Source: Nocardioides albertanoniae (GTDB lineage: Bacteria; Actinomycetota; Actinomycetes; Propionibacteriales; Nocardioidaceae). Taken from it: DNA of 64,000 bases. Positions 9,384-22,787 of the stretch are shown in pieces. A program made the translations under genes and the position numbers. The stretch lies in NCBI RefSeq assembly GCF_006716315.1, contig NZ_VFOV01000001.1, forward strand, positions 2,310,501 through 2,374,500, given 5' to 3'. A model generated the notes under the pieces. That model saw only the letters and a list, made by a program, of their open reading frames with translations, was not told where the DNA came from and made no database searches. How positions within the stretch are numbered: position 1 is the stretch's first letter; each line of letters starts with the position of its first letter.

Positions 9384-10520
9384 GTGCCGCTGCATGCCCA
9401 CAAAGAAGCACTCCTCGTACTCGAAGATGGTCGAACCTTCCGAGGGGAGTCATTCGGCGCCGAGGGCGAGACCTTCGGCGAGGCCGTGTTCTCCACCGGC
9501 ATGACCGGCTATCAGGAGACGCTGACCGACCCGAGCTACCACCAGCAGGTCGTGGTGATGACCGCTCCGCACGTCGGCAACACCGGCGTCAACGACGAGG
9601 ACCCGGAGTCGAAGAAGATCTGGGTGGCCGGATACGTCGTACGCGACCCTGCCCGGGTCTCCTCGAGCTGGCGTGCCCAGCGCACGCTCGACGACGACCT
9701 CCGTGACCAGTCCGTCGTCGGCATCTCCGGCATCGACACCCGCGCGCTGACCCGTCACCTGCGCGAGCGCGGTGCGATGCGCGTCGGCATCTCGACGATC
9801 GACACCGACCCCGAGGCCCTGCTCGCCAAGGTGCGTGCCAGCGCCGAGATGAGCGGCGCGAACCTCTCCGAGGCGGTCAGCACCCAGGAGACGTACGTCG
9901 TCGAGGCGAAGGGCGAGAAGCGGTTCACCGTCGCGGCCCTCGACCTGGGCATCAAGGAGATGACCCCGGAGCGGATGGCCGAGCGCGGCATCGAGGTGCA
10001 CGTGCTCCCCGCGACCGCGACGCTCGAGGACGTCAAGGCGGTCAACCCCGACGGCCTCTTCTACTCCAACGGCCCCGGCGACCCGGCCGCGACCACCGGT
10101 CAGGTGGAGCTCCTCCAGAAGGCGCTGGCCGAGGACATCCCCTACTTCGGCATCTGCTTCGGCAACCAGCTCTTCGGTCGCGCGCTCGGCTTCGGGACGT
10201 ACAAGCTCAAGTACGGTCACCGCGGCATCAACCAGCCGGTCATGGACCTCACCACCCGCAAAGTCGAGGTGACCGCCCACAACCACGGCTTCGCCGTCGA
10301 CGCGCCTGTGGGTGAGGAGACGAAGACCGAGTTCGGCATCGCGACCGTCTCCCACGTCAACCTCAACGACGACTGCGTCGAGGGCCTCGAGCTCAAGGAC
10401 GCCGAGACCGGGAAGCTTAAGGGCTTCTCCGTCCAGTACCACCCGGAGGCCGCGGCCGGCCCGCACGACGCCGGCTACCTCTTCGACCGTTTCATCGCAA
10501 CCATGGCGAAGGAGGTCTGA
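9384..10520 (+). CDS. carA: Carbamoyl-phosphate synthase small (glutaminase) subunit
   Basis: Releases ammonia from glutamine for carbamoyl phosphate made by CarB. The 378 residues are full length. The N-terminal CarA domain contains [14 protein letters not shown], and the class I glutamine amidotransferase domain has its nucleophile Cys258 in [11 protein letters not shown] and the His-Glu pair in [11 protein letters not shown] chose GTG at 9384 because AAGGAGG (9371-9377) sits 6 bases before it. The in-frame GTG at 9360 lies inside the PyrR loop. carB starts 3 bases after the stop, so the two subunits are made together. Confidence 0.96.
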   Translation: MPLHAHKEALLVLEDGRTFRGESFGAEGETFGEAVFSTGMTGYQETLTDPSYHQQVVVMTAPHVGNTGVNDEDPESKKIWVAGYVVRDPARVSSSWRAQRTLDDDLRDQSVVGISGIDTRALTRHLRERGAMRVGISTIDTDPEALLAKVRASAEMSGANLSEAVSTQETYVVEAKGEKRFTVAALDLGIKEMTPERMAERGIEVHVLPATATLEDVKAVNPDGLFYSNGPGDPAATTGQVELLQKALAEDIPYFGICFGNQLFGRALGFGTYKLKYGHRGINQPVMDLTTRKVEVTAHNHGFAVDAPVGEETKTEFGIATVSHVNLNDDCVEGLELKDAETGKLKGFSVQYHPEAAAGPHDAGYLFDRFIATMAKEV

Positions 10521-10523
10521 GCG

Positions 10524-13858
<3,335 letters not shown>

Positions 13859-13862
<4 letters not shown>

Positions 13863-14947
13863 GCGAACACAAGCGCGCCAAGCGCCCGGGCATCAGGCCC
13901 TACCGCACCCTGTTCGACAAGGTCCTGACCAGGACCGACGCCGAGCGGGCCCACCAGCAGGCCTTCGCCGCGATCCGTGCGGCCGGCCCGGCGCTGTCGA
14001 AGGCGCCGACGCCCGGCTCTCCCGTGCACGCCATGGGTCTGACCTTCCCCAACGTGATCGGGCTGGCGGCCGGCTTCGACAAGAACGCCGTCGGGATCGA
14101 CGCGCTGGGCGGCCTCGGCTTCGGTCACGTGGAGATCGGCACGGTCACCGGAGAGGCGCAGCCGGGCAACCCGGCGCCACGGCTCTTCCGGCTTCCCGCC
14201 GACCGAGCCGTGATCAACCGGATGGGCTTCAACAACGAGGGCGCCGAGGCCGTCGCCGCGCGTCTGGCGAGCCGCCTCGAGCGGCGCGGAGCCGTTACCG
14301 GCGGACCGGTCCTCGGCATCAACATCGGCAAGACCAAGCTCGTGCCGGAGGACGACCAGGCGGCCGTCGAGGCCGACTACGCCAAGTCGGCCCAGCTGCT
14401 GGCGCCCTACGCCGACTACCTGGTCGTCAACGTGAGCAGCCCCAACACGCCCGGCCTGCGCACCCTGCAGTCGGTCGAGAAGCTGCAGCCGCTGCTGGAG
14501 CACGTACGCTCGATCGCCGATCAGGTCACCAAGCACCGGGTGCCGCTGCTGGTCAAGATCGCCCCCGACCTGGCCGACTCCGACGTGACCGAGGTGGCCG
14601 ACCTGGCCCTGGCCATCGGCCTCGACGGGATCATCGCGACCAACACCACGATCGGCCGCGACGGGCTCGACTCGACTACCGCCGACATCGCCGCGGCGGG
14701 CGCCGGGGGGCTCTCGGGCGCGCCGCTCAGGGCCCGCTCGCTCGAGGTGCTCGAACGGCTCCGCGCCCGGGTGGGGGAGACGATGACCCTCATCGGCGTC
14801 GGCGGCATCACGACCGCAGACGACGCCCGCGAACGCCTCGAGGCCGGCGCCGACCTTCTCCAGGGCTACACCGGGTTCATCTACGAGGGACCGCTCTACG
14901 CCCGCCGGGTCGCCAGCGGTGCAGACACGAAAGGCACGCAGCGATGA
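13859..14947 (+). CDS. pyrD: Dihydroorotate dehydrogenase, quinone-dependent class 2
   Basis: Oxidises dihydroorotate to orotate and passes electrons to quinone at the membrane. The 362 residues include the N-terminal extension of class 2 enzymes ([20 protein letters not shown]) that binds the membrane. The FMN-site stretch [19 protein letters not shown] and the substrate motif [11 protein letters not shown], which carries the catalytic serine typical of class 2, are present, as are the late glycine motifs [19 protein letters not shown]. The GTG at 13859 overlaps the carB stop, and the stop overlaps the pyrF start, so translation is coupled along carB-pyrD-pyrF. Confidence 0.95.
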
Positions 14948-15771
14948 CCTTCGGCTCACGATACGCGGCCGCGCTCAGCGAGCGTGGCCGTCTCTGTGCG
15001 GGCATCGACCCGCACGCCTCGTTGCTGCACGCCTGGGGCCTGGACGACGACGTCGCCGGACTCGAGCGGTTCGCACTCACCGCGGTCGAGGCACTGGCAC
15101 CACACGTGCCGGTCATCAAGCCGCAGAGCGCCTTCTACGAGCGCTTCGGCTCCCGCGGGGTCGCGGTGCTGGAGCGAGTGATCGCGGAGTCGAGGGCGGC
15201 CGGGGCGCTGGTGCTCCTCGACGCCAAGCGCGGCGACATCGGCTCGACCAGCCAGGCCTACGCCGACGCCTATCTCGACCCGTCCAGCCCGCTGGCCTGC
15301 GACGCGGTGACCGTGAGCGCCTTCCTCGGCTTCGGCTCCTTGACCCCGTTCGTCGAGACGGCCGCCAAGCACGATGCCGGGCTCTTCGTGCTCGCCCTGA
15401 CCTCCAACAAGGAGGGCCCGGAGGTGCAGCACGCGACGGTCGAGGACGGTCGCAGCCTCGGGCGGGTCATGCTCGATCACCTACGCCGGCTCAACGACGC
15501 CGAGGAGCCGCTGGGCTCCTTCGGGGCTGTCGTCGGCGCGACGATCGGCGGCGTGGACGGCGCGGGTGTGGCGTACGACTTCGGGTTCAACGGCCCCATC
15601 CTGGCGCCGGGTTTCGGCCAGCAGGGCGGCACCCCGGCCGACCTGGCCCGCATCTTCGGGGCCGCCAACGCCAACGTCGTGGCCAGCACCAGCCGCGGCC
15701 TGCTCCGGAAGGGCCCCGACACGGCCGCGCTGCGTGACGAGGCGCTGCGGCTGCGCGACGAGCTCGGCTGA
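14944..15771 (+). CDS. pyrF: Orotidine 5'-phosphate decarboxylase, type 2
   Basis: Last step of UMP synthesis, decarboxylation of OMP. The 275 residues and the motif [16 protein letters not shown], carrying the catalytic Lys-Asp network, match the longer type 2 enzymes of actinobacteria. Other family marks are [11 protein letters not shown] at the start, [26 protein letters not shown] and the phosphate-binding end [15 protein letters not shown]. The ATG overlaps the pyrD stop. pyrE (orotate phosphoribosyltransferase) is not in the window, so UMP synthesis depends on a gene elsewhere. A large hairpin follows at 15786-15861. Confidence 0.95.
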   Translation: MTFGSRYAAALSERGRLCAGIDPHASLLHAWGLDDDVAGLERFALTAVEALAPHVPVIKPQSAFYERFGSRGVAVLERVIAESRAAGALVLLDAKRGDIGSTSQAYADAYLDPSSPLACDAVTVSAFLGFGSLTPFVETAAKHDAGLFVLALTSNKEGPEVQHATVEDGRSLGRVMLDHLRRLNDAEEPLGSFGAVVGATIGGVDGAGVAYDFGFNGPILAPGFGQQGGTPADLARIFGAANANVVASTSRGLLRKGPDTAALRDEALRLRDELG

Positions 15772-15785
15772 GGCCTGCCCCTCCG

Positions 15786-15861
15786 TCAAGGTATGCAGCG
15801 ATCGGGTCGCCTCCCGTGCGGACCTCCGCGCGGGAGGCGACCTCGCCTCTGCATACCTTGA
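15786..15861 (+). terminator. Large two-part hairpin at the end of the car-pyrD-pyrF operon
   Basis: An outer stem of 13 perfect pairs (15786-15798 with 15849-15861) encloses a 6-base mismatch and an inner stem of 12 perfect pairs (15805-15816 with 15831-15842), with a small GCGG/CCGC tip. No U-run follows. It begins 14 bases after the pyrF stop and ends 36 bases before the next gene, so a transcription end or a 3'-stabilising structure is likely. Confidence 0.65.
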
Positions 15862-15897
15862 TGAAGGAACCACCTCGGCGCCTGACACACTGGCCCG

Positions 15898-16347
15898 ATG
15901 ATCACTCTCCGGGTGGCCGCCCAGATCCTCGTCGTCCCGATCCTCGCCGTCGGCATGAGCGCGTGCGGTGATCAGACCGAGGACTACTGCGGCTCGCTGA
16001 AGGGCCATCAGAAGGAGCTGACGAACACGCTGGGGGAGGGCGGCACCAGCAGCCTGATCGCCGCTCTGCCGATCTTCGAGGATCTCGAGCGCAACGCCCC
16101 CGACGACATCGAGAAGGACTGGAAGACGCTCACGGGGGCGATCTCCGGCCTCAGCAAGGCACTCGAGGCCGCAGACGTCGGCGCCGACGACTTCGACGGC
16201 GGCAAGCCGCCGAAGGGCGTCAGTGACGCCGAGACGAAGAAGATCGCCGATGCTGCCACGAAGGTGAGCAGCAAGAAGACACAGAAGGCATCCGTACGCG
16301 TCCAGCAGCAGGCGCGCGATGTCTGCCACACCTCGCTGACGTTGTGA
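15898..16347 (+). CDS. Hypothetical lipoprotein
   Basis: A 149-residue protein with a lipoprotein signal: hydrophobic VAAQILVVPILAVGM followed by the lipobox-like SAC-G, so Cys22 should be lipidated and the rest should face outside. The mature part is charged and helical (DDIEKDWKTLTGAISGLSKALE...), with other cysteines near YCGS at the start and VCHTS at the end that could pair. I cannot assign a family. It resembles many small actinobacterial lipoproteins of unknown role. It is separated from pyrF by the large hairpin and from mihF by a promoter, so it is probably transcribed alone. Confidence 0.65.
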   Translation: MITLRVAAQILVVPILAVGMSACGDQTEDYCGSLKGHQKELTNTLGEGGTSSLIAALPIFEDLERNAPDDIEKDWKTLTGAISGLSKALEAADVGADDFDGGKPPKGVSDAETKKIADAATKVSSKKTQKASVRVQQQARDVCHTSLTL

Positions 16348-16377
16348 ACCTGCTGTGCATCGATACGGCAACCCCGA

Positions 16378-16433
16378 TTGCCGCGCTGGCAACGTAATGG
16401 CTAGATTGGCGCGAGCGCTTAGTGAAAGCGCTC
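16378..16433 (+). promoter_or_regulatory. mihF promoter with a palindrome over the transcription start
   Basis: TTGCCG (16378-16383), 18 bases, then TAGATT (16402-16407) form a credible promoter. A perfect inverted repeat, GAGCGCTT (16413-16420) and AAGCGCTC (16426-16433) with 5 bases between, covers the predicted start near 16414. It may be an operator or a hairpin at the very 5' end of the mihF-gmk-rpoZ transcript. The leader before the mihF GTG is about 100 bases. Confidence 0.55.
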
Positions 16434-16514
16434 AGCCGGGGGGCCACGATCCCAGTTGCCGCGCACCCCGGTTGCCCAGTTGACGTGAACAATTGATCGT
16501 GAAAGGGAGTCTTC

Positions 16515-16835
16515 GTGGCTCTGCCTCCGGACATCACCCCTGAACAGCGCGCTGCCGCGCTTGCCAAAGCCGCGGCCTCGCGCCAGGAGCGGGCTGCTGT
16601 CAAGAACAAGGTCCGTACTGGCGGCATGTCCGTCACCGAGGTCATCGAGGAGGGCAAGAAGAACGAGGTCGTCGGCAAGATGAAGGTCATCGACCTGCTG
16701 ACCTCTCACCCCGGCCTCGGTGAGGTGCGGGCGACCCAGATGATGGAACGTCTCGGCATCGCGATGAGCCGCCGTGTGCAGGGCCTCGGCCCCAAGCAGG
16801 TGGCCGCGTTGGTCGAGGAGTTCGCTCGCCGATGA
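16515..16835 (+). CDS. mihF: Integration host factor of the actinobacterial type (mIHF)
   Basis: A 106-residue nucleoid-associated DNA-binding protein of the mIHF/sIHF family, unrelated in sequence to E. coli IHF. It has an N-terminal basic helix ([20 protein letters not shown]) and a C-terminal helix-two turns-helix region with [20 protein letters not shown] and [12 protein letters not shown]. It compacts DNA and influences lambda-type integration and supercoiling in relatives. GTG 16515 has GGGAG 5 bases before it. Its stop overlaps the gmk start; mihF-gmk-rpoZ is the conserved actinobacterial order. Confidence 0.95.
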   Translation: MALPPDITPEQRAAALAKAAASRQERAAVKNKVRTGGMSVTEVIEEGKKNEVVGKMKVIDLLTSHPGLGEVRATQMMERLGIAMSRRVQGLGPKQVAALVEEFARR

Positions 16836-17479
16836 GTCTGATGACGGACGAGAAGATCTCACCGAGCCCGGGAGCAGGCCCGGACGCGAGCCAGGAGAAG
16901 CGACTCGTCGTCCTGGCCGGCCCGACCGCGGTCGGCAAGGGCACCGTCTCGGCGGCTGTCCGCGACGACCACCCCGAGGTCTTCTTGTCCGTCTCGGCGA
17001 CGACCCGGAAGCCTCGCGAGGGCGAGGTCAACGGGGTGCACTACCTCTTCGTCTCCGACGAGGAGTTCGACACGATGGTCGCCGAGGGCCAGCTGCTGGA
17101 GTGGGCCACGGTCCACAACATGGCCCGCTACGGCACGCCGCGCGGCCCTGTCGAGAAGGCGCTGAGCGACGGCCGGCCCGCGATGCTCGAGATCGACCTG
17201 CAGGGCGCCCGGCTCGTGCGCGAGACCATGCCGGAGGCGATCTTCGTGTTCCTGGCGCCGCCGACCTGGGAAGAGCTCGTACGCCGCCTGGTCGGTCGAG
17301 GCACCGAGACCGAGGCCGAGCGGGAGCGTCGGCTGAAGACTGCGCGGGTCGAGCTGGCGGCGGAGAAGGAGTTCGACGTCACCATCGTGAACCACGAAGT
17401 TCATCAGGCAGCCGAAGAGTTGGTAACCTTGATGACGCTCGGCATCCCGAGCAAGAAATCCGACCAAGCCGACAAGTGA
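16832..17479 (+). CDS. gmk: Guanylate kinase
   Basis: Phosphorylates GMP to GDP with ATP. The 215 residues include about 20 extra N-terminal residues before [15 protein letters not shown], where GPTAVGKGT is the P-loop. GMP-binding motifs follow: [17 protein letters not shown] and [18 protein letters not shown], then the LID region REREKRL-like [19 protein letters not shown] 16832 overlaps the mihF stop. A second Met at residue 4 is possible. It stands in the conserved run with rpoZ eight bases downstream, linking guanine nucleotide supply and RNA polymerase assembly. Confidence 0.95.
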   Translation: MSLMTDEKISPSPGAGPDASQEKRLVVLAGPTAVGKGTVSAAVRDDHPEVFLSVSATTRKPREGEVNGVHYLFVSDEEFDTMVAEGQLLEWATVHNMARYGTPRGPVEKALSDGRPAMLEIDLQGARLVRETMPEAIFVFLAPPTWEELVRRLVGRGTETEAERERRLKTARVELAAEKEFDVTIVNHEVHQAAEELVTLMTLGIPSKKSDQADK

Positions 17480-17486
17480 GGCTCAC

Positions 17487-17798
17487 GTGGCTGCCCCTCA
17501 GATCGACGCCCAGGGCGTGACCAACCCCTCGATCGACGACCTGCTGACGAAGACCGACAGCAAGTACAAGCTGGTTCTCTACAGCGCTCAGCGGGCTCGC
17601 CAGATCAACGCCTACTACTCCCAGCTCGGCGAAGGCCTGCTGGAATACGTCGGCCCGCTGGTCGACACCCATGTCCAGGAGAAGCCCCTCTCGATCGCGC
17701 TGCGCGAGATCAACGAGGACCTGCTCACCTGCGAGGACATCGACCCGGCCGAGCTCGCCGCCCAGGCTGCGGCTGCCGACACGCCCGCCGAAGCCTGA
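17487..17798 (+). CDS. rpoZ: RNA polymerase omega subunit
   Basis: A small subunit that helps fold and assemble the beta' subunit. The 103 residues carry the omega core [20 protein letters not shown] and [18 protein letters not shown], and [15 protein letters not shown] further on. The C-terminal tail is Ala-rich and acidic, as is common in actinobacteria. GTG at 17487 with GAGG about 5 bases upstream is the start. It follows gmk by 7 bases and precedes coaBC by 35, in the usual actinobacterial order. Confidence 0.95.
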   Translation: MAAPQIDAQGVTNPSIDDLLTKTDSKYKLVLYSAQRARQINAYYSQLGEGLLEYVGPLVDTHVQEKPLSIALREINEDLLTCEDIDPAELAAQAAAADTPAEA

Positions 17799-17833
17799 TC
17801 CTTGGCATCGTCGCCGACCGATCACAGGCTCCG

Positions 17834-19108
17834 ATGACTGCCTCTGGCTCCGCCTCGGTGCCCCCGGCCGCTGCTCTCCACGAGCAGCGGCCGCGCGTGG
17901 TTCTGGGGGTCGCGGGTGGCATCGCTGCCTACAAGGCGGCCGATCTGCTGCGCCGGTTCACCGAGTCGGGCCATGACGTGACCGTGGTGCCGACGGCCTC
18001 CGCCCTCGAGTTCGTCGGCGCGCCCACCTGGGCGGCGCTGTCGGGCAAGGAGATCGCCACCGGCGTCTTCGAGAACATCACCGAGGTGCCCCATGTGCGG
18101 ATCGGGCAGCAGGCCGATCTCGTCGTGGTCGCGCCGGCTACCGCCAACACGCTCGCCCGTGCCGCCCACGGGCTGGCCGACGACCTGATGAGCAACGTGC
18201 TCCTCACCGCGCGCTGTCCGGTCGTCTTCGCCCCGGCGATGCACACCGAGATGTGGGAGCACCCGGCCACCCAGGCCAACGTGGCGACGCTGCGCGAGCG
18301 CGGCAACATCGTCATCGAGCCCGCCGAGGGCCGCCTGACCGGCAAAGACACCGGCAAGGGCCGGCTGCCCGACCCGGCCGAGATCTACGAGCTCTCCCGC
18401 GCCGTGCTGGCGCACGGTGCCCGGGCCGACCTGGCCGGTCACCACGTGGTCGTCTCGGCCGGTGGCACTCGCGAATACCTCGACCCGGTACGGTTCCTCG
18501 GCAACCGGTCCTCGGGTCTGCAGGGCTACGCGATCGCTCGCGCGGCCGCCGCCCGCGGCGCCGAGGTCACCCTGATCGCCGCCAACGTCGCGCTCGCCGA
18601 CCCGGCTGGTGTCAAGGTGCTCCGTGTCGGCACCACCGCCGAGCTGCGTGACGCCGTCGTCTCGGCGGCCGCCGGTGCCGATGCGGTCGTCATGGCCGCC
18701 GCGCCGGCCGACTTCCGGCCCACGGGAGTGAGCGACGCCAAGATCAAGAAGGCCGACGACGGGTCGGCCCCGACGATCGAGCTGGTGCAGAACCCCGACA
18801 TCCTCGCCGAGATCTCTCAACAGCGGGCGAGGCCGGGCCAGGTCGTGGTCGGCTTCGCGGCCGAGACCGGCGATGCGACCGGCTCGGTGCTCGACCTCGC
18901 CGCGGCGAAGCTCAAGCGGAAGGGTTGCGACCTGCTCGTCGTCAACGACGTCAGCGGTGGAGCGGTCTTCGGCAGCGAGGTCAACAAGGCGGTCATCCTG
19001 AGCGCCGACGGTGGCCATGTCGACGTCGACGAGGGCGCGAAGTCGGCGCTCGCCGAGGTCATCTGGGACCAAGTACGCCTACGTCTGGATGAACAGCGCG
19101 CGAACTGA
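17834..19108 (+). CDS. coaBC: Bifunctional phosphopantothenoylcysteine decarboxylase / phosphopantothenate-cysteine ligase
   Basis: Two consecutive steps of coenzyme A synthesis. The 424 residues include an N-terminal extension of about 20, then the flavin-dependent CoaC half: VVLGVAGGIAAYKAADLLRR, the substrate motif PHVRIGQQADLVVVAPATAN with its catalytic His, and VFAPAMHTEMW with the catalytic Cys replaced by the PAMxxxM form used by the family. The CoaB half starts near VVVSAGGTREYLDPVRF and includes NRSSGLQGYAIA and VVMAAAPADFRP. It probably belongs to the mihF-gmk-rpoZ operon, given the short gap and no clear promoter. Confidence 0.94.
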   Translation: MTASGSASVPPAAALHEQRPRVVLGVAGGIAAYKAADLLRRFTESGHDVTVVPTASALEFVGAPTWAALSGKEIATGVFENITEVPHVRIGQQADLVVVAPATANTLARAAHGLADDLMSNVLLTARCPVVFAPAMHTEMWEHPATQANVATLRERGNIVIEPAEGRLTGKDTGKGRLPDPAEIYELSRAVLAHGARADLAGHHVVVSAGGTREYLDPVRFLGNRSSGLQGYAIARAAAARGAEVTLIAANVALADPAGVKVLRVGTTAELRDAVVSAAAGADAVVMAAAPADFRPTGVSDAKIKKADDGSAPTIELVQNPDILAEISQQRARPGQVVVGFAAETGDATGSVLDLAAAKLKRKGCDLLVVNDVSGGAVFGSEVNKAVILSADGGHVDVDEGAKSALAEVIWDQVRLRLDEQRAN

Positions 19109-19235
19109 CGACACGCCAGGCGCCACGATGAGGACCACGGCTGCGGTCTTGGGATTCGGGGTCTATGTTTGTCGACCAGAACGATTGCCGTATCGACCTG
19201 AACCACCCACATGAACCTGTGAAACGGAGTTACAC

Positions 19236-20435
<1,200 letters not shown>

Positions 20436-20443
20436 TCCGGCTT

Positions 20444-20507
20444 CCAGGGATACCCGGTCGACCGGGTATCCCTGGACTTGACGGGCACTGAAACACCCAT
20501 CAAGTCC
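20444..20507 (+). terminator. metK terminator region: perfect palindrome and a second hairpin
   Basis: 20444-20475 is a perfect 32-base palindrome able to form a hairpin of 14 pairs with a 4-base tip, starting 8 bases after the metK stop. A second hairpin (20474-20485 with 20496-20507, one mismatch in 12) follows at once. No clear U-run is present, as is common for actinobacterial terminators. A third hairpin at 20526-20562 serves the convergent gene. Confidence 0.7.
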
Positions 20508-20525
20508 AAGAAGTGCCTGACAACT

Positions 20526-20562
20526 CCGGCGCCCCGTCCCATACCCTGGGACGGGGCGCCGG
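20526..20562 (-). terminator. Hairpin terminator of the ceramidase gene, possibly bidirectional
   Basis: A perfect 15-base stem (20526-20540 with 20548-20562) with a 7-base loop lies 11 bases beyond the ceramidase stop on the minus strand. Because metK converges from the other side, it may stop both transcripts. Confidence 0.65.
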
Positions 20563-20573
20563 CGGCTTTCGGG

Positions 20574-22673
20574 TCAGCGCACCTGGAACGTACGCGTCGT
20601 GCCGCTGAACTCCTTCAGCCCCGCGCCGAGCGGCTTCCTGGCGGCACCGAAGTAGCGCATCCGATACGTGCCGGCCTGCTCGGGCACCCAGGTGACGGTG
20701 GCGTCGATCCCGAGCGACCTGCCGGTCGCCCACCGGATCTTGGTCGACCAGTCGCCGTCGTCGGCCACGCGCACCCAGCCCGAGCCCGTACGCCGCTCGA
20801 CGCTGAGGTAGGTGTCGCCGTGGCGCAGGTCGTTGTCAGGGTTGGCGGCGGCGAAGACGGCCTTGACCTCCTCGCCGGTCCGGTTGGAGGCCGAAGGCTC
20901 GGTGAGCACATCGCCGTGGTGGAGGCCGAGACCGAGACTGTCGCTGGAGACAGTGGCAGGGGTGCCGGGCACGTAGGCGGGGTCTCCGGCACGCGTGCCG
21001 ACCTCGAGCTCGGTGCCCTGCTCGATCGAGGTGGCGAGCTCGGAGACGACCTGCTGGTAGGCGGGCAGCTGATAGCGGCCGAAGAGCGTCGAGCCGCCCT
21101 CGTACTCCTGGGAGTCGTACTCCTCGGGCGTCGTCAGGTAGTGGGCGTAGGCGTTGGCGTAGCCGTTGACGAGGATGTGGTCGATCGGGGCGCCGGTGAC
21201 CTCGGCGACCTCGCGCCGCAACCGCAGGCCCGAGGTGATCGTGACCTCCTGCGGCAGGCCGACCAGGTAGAGGTCGCCGATCCTGACCAGCTGCACGGGC
21301 AGCTTCTGCTGCACCATCCCGACGACGCCGACCGGGAGCGCGATCTCCTTCGGTGCCTGGCAGGCCTTCAGCGCCGGGCTGGCGGTGTAGGCGATCTTCG
21401 AGATCAGGTCGAACACGGGGTTGCCGCCGTCCTTGCCCTCCTTGAAGATCGGCAGCCCGCCGCCACCGTCCTCGGTCGAGCCGGCTGCGAACGGGGCACC
21501 GAGCGCGGCCTTGCAGGTGTGGTGCACCTTGCCGTCGGGCGTGAACTCGCGGCCGACCTCCACCTTCGACATGTCGACGTAGACGAGGCGGGAGTCGAGG
21601 CCGCCGCTCAGCTCCTGCTGGGTGGCCTCGGTGCCGCGCAGGGCGCCCTGGTACTGGCGTCCGCCGATGATCCGGGTGTTCTTGAACGGGTCGTCGGTCG
21701 GGCCGGTGCCGGGCTTGAGCGCCAGGTTGGGACTCATGTCGCCGGCGTTGGTCTGGGCGAAGGCGCTGACCATGCCGGGGTCGTCGCTGTCGGTGACGTA
21801 GTCGACGCCGCGTGCCTCGCGCTCCCAGTGGTATTCGGCGTAGCCCTTGTTGTCGGGGCTGATCAGCTTGTTGCTGGTGGGCAGGCTGGTCGCGTGCACG
21901 GGGAACCAGTTGATCACCCCGTCGAGCTTGCCGTTGCGCCGGATGCTCATGGTCGTCGACTGGGTGTCGGTGCCGCGCTCGCCGAAGAAGGCCTTGTCGC
22001 CGGCCGGGTTTCGGTCGTACGCCTCGCGGGAGCGGTTCACGTTGGCGTCGTCGACCTCGGAGATGCCGAGGGAGAGCTCGGCCGGGGCGAGGTCGTCGTG
22101 GGCGCGCACGATCGAGCGGAAGATGCCGTCGACGATCGCGCTCTCGGTGCCCTCGTGCTGGCCGCCGGAGAAGAGGTTGTACATGTTGTAGTGGCTGAAT
22201 CCCGCCGCGCCGGCGTGCGTGTGGGTGGCCGTCAACATGACGTTCTGCTCGCCGTAGGTGTCGCCGTAGGTCTTGGCCAGACGATCCATGACGTCGTTGC
22301 GGATGTTGGAGAAGATCATCCCGATGTCGGCGGTGACGTGCACGAAGCGCCTGCCGCTGGCCCGGTCTTCGATCACGAACGCCCGCGAGCGCTGGCGCTG
22401 GTGGAGCCCCTCGGTGAACTGGGAGGTGTCGGCGTAGCCCATCATGCCCACCCCCAGCGGCTCGCCGGTGACGTCGGCGATGCCCCGGCCGGCGAGCCAG
22501 CCGGTGCCGGAGGTCGGTGTCGAGGTCCCGGCCGCTGTCGCGTGCGGCGTCGTGGTCGCCTCCGCGCTGGTGCTGGGGATGTTGATCACGGCGGTGACGA
22601 GCGCCAGCCCGAGAGCCGAGAGCGCGACGAGCAGCCTGGGCCGGCGTCGCGTACTGGGGGTGAGGGGGTTCAC
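20574..22673 (-). CDS. Secreted neutral/alkaline ceramidase-like hydrolase
   Basis: A 699-residue exported enzyme of the neutral ceramidase family, which cleaves the amide of ceramides. Residues 1-38 are a signal peptide (RRRPRLLVALSALGLALVTA, cleavage near TSAEA). The catalytic domain follows: GIADVTGEPLGVGMMGYADT, the zinc motif TATHTHAGAAGFSHYN and the nucleophile motif NAGDMSPNL, whose serine corresponds to the catalytic Ser in known bacterial ceramidases. The last 160 residues are the Ig-like C-terminal domain (FAAANPDNDLRHGDTYLSVE). AGGAGG sits 6 bases before GTG 22673. An iron-box-like site overlaps its probable -10. Environmental lipid use or host-lipid attack are both possible. Confidence 0.9.
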   Translation of the reverse strand: MNPLTPSTRRRPRLLVALSALGLALVTAVINIPSTSAEATTTPHATAAGTSTPTSGTGWLAGRGIADVTGEPLGVGMMGYADTSQFTEGLHQRQRSRAFVIEDRASGRRFVHVTADIGMIFSNIRNDVMDRLAKTYGDTYGEQNVMLTATHTHAGAAGFSHYNMYNLFSGGQHEGTESAIVDGIFRSIVRAHDDLAPAELSLGISEVDDANVNRSREAYDRNPAGDKAFFGERGTDTQSTTMSIRRNGKLDGVINWFPVHATSLPTSNKLISPDNKGYAEYHWEREARGVDYVTDSDDPGMVSAFAQTNAGDMSPNLALKPGTGPTDDPFKNTRIIGGRQYQGALRGTEATQQELSGGLDSRLVYVDMSKVEVGREFTPDGKVHHTCKAALGAPFAAGSTEDGGGGLPIFKEGKDGGNPVFDLISKIAYTASPALKACQAPKEIALPVGVVGMVQQKLPVQLVRIGDLYLVGLPQEVTITSGLRLRREVAEVTGAPIDHILVNGYANAYAHYLTTPEEYDSQEYEGGSTLFGRYQLPAYQQVVSELATSIEQGTELEVGTRAGDPAYVPGTPATVSSDSLGLGLHHGDVLTEPSASNRTGEEVKAVFAAANPDNDLRHGDTYLSVERRTGSGWVRVADDGDWSTKIRWATGRSLGIDATVTWVPEQAGTYRMRYFGAARKPLGAGLKEFSGTTRTFQVR

Positions 22674-22693
22674 CTAAGGCCTCCTGAGAAATG

Positions 22694-22712
22694 TTAGGTG
22701 CGGTCAACCTAG
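22694..22712 (-). promoter_or_regulatory. Candidate IdeR/DtxR iron box over the ceramidase promoter
   Basis: TTAGGTGCGGTCAACCTAG keeps both half sites, TTAGGT and AACCTA, with the normal 19-base length of the IdeR/DtxR consensus; 14 of 19 positions agree. On the minus strand TAGGTT (22711-22706) is a plausible -10, so a bound repressor would block it. The site is 21 bases upstream of the ceramidase start codon. Confidence 0.45.
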
Positions 22713-22787
22713 CGGCTCCCTGTGATCTGAGTTACGCGGTGTCCGCGAGGCTCGGGCTGTCGGAGGCGACTGGTAGGAATGTCGTCT

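Noticed and set aside
19211..19222. Three-codon frame MNL before metK as a leader peptide
   Set aside because: Too short to separate from chance, with no competing hairpins or clear promoter placement as in the ABC-F leader.
20478..22697. A 739-codon open frame on the plus strand opposite the ceramidase gene
   Set aside because: Same shadow effect of GC-rich third positions; the ceramidase frame has a signal peptide, the zinc motif and the active-site serine motif.
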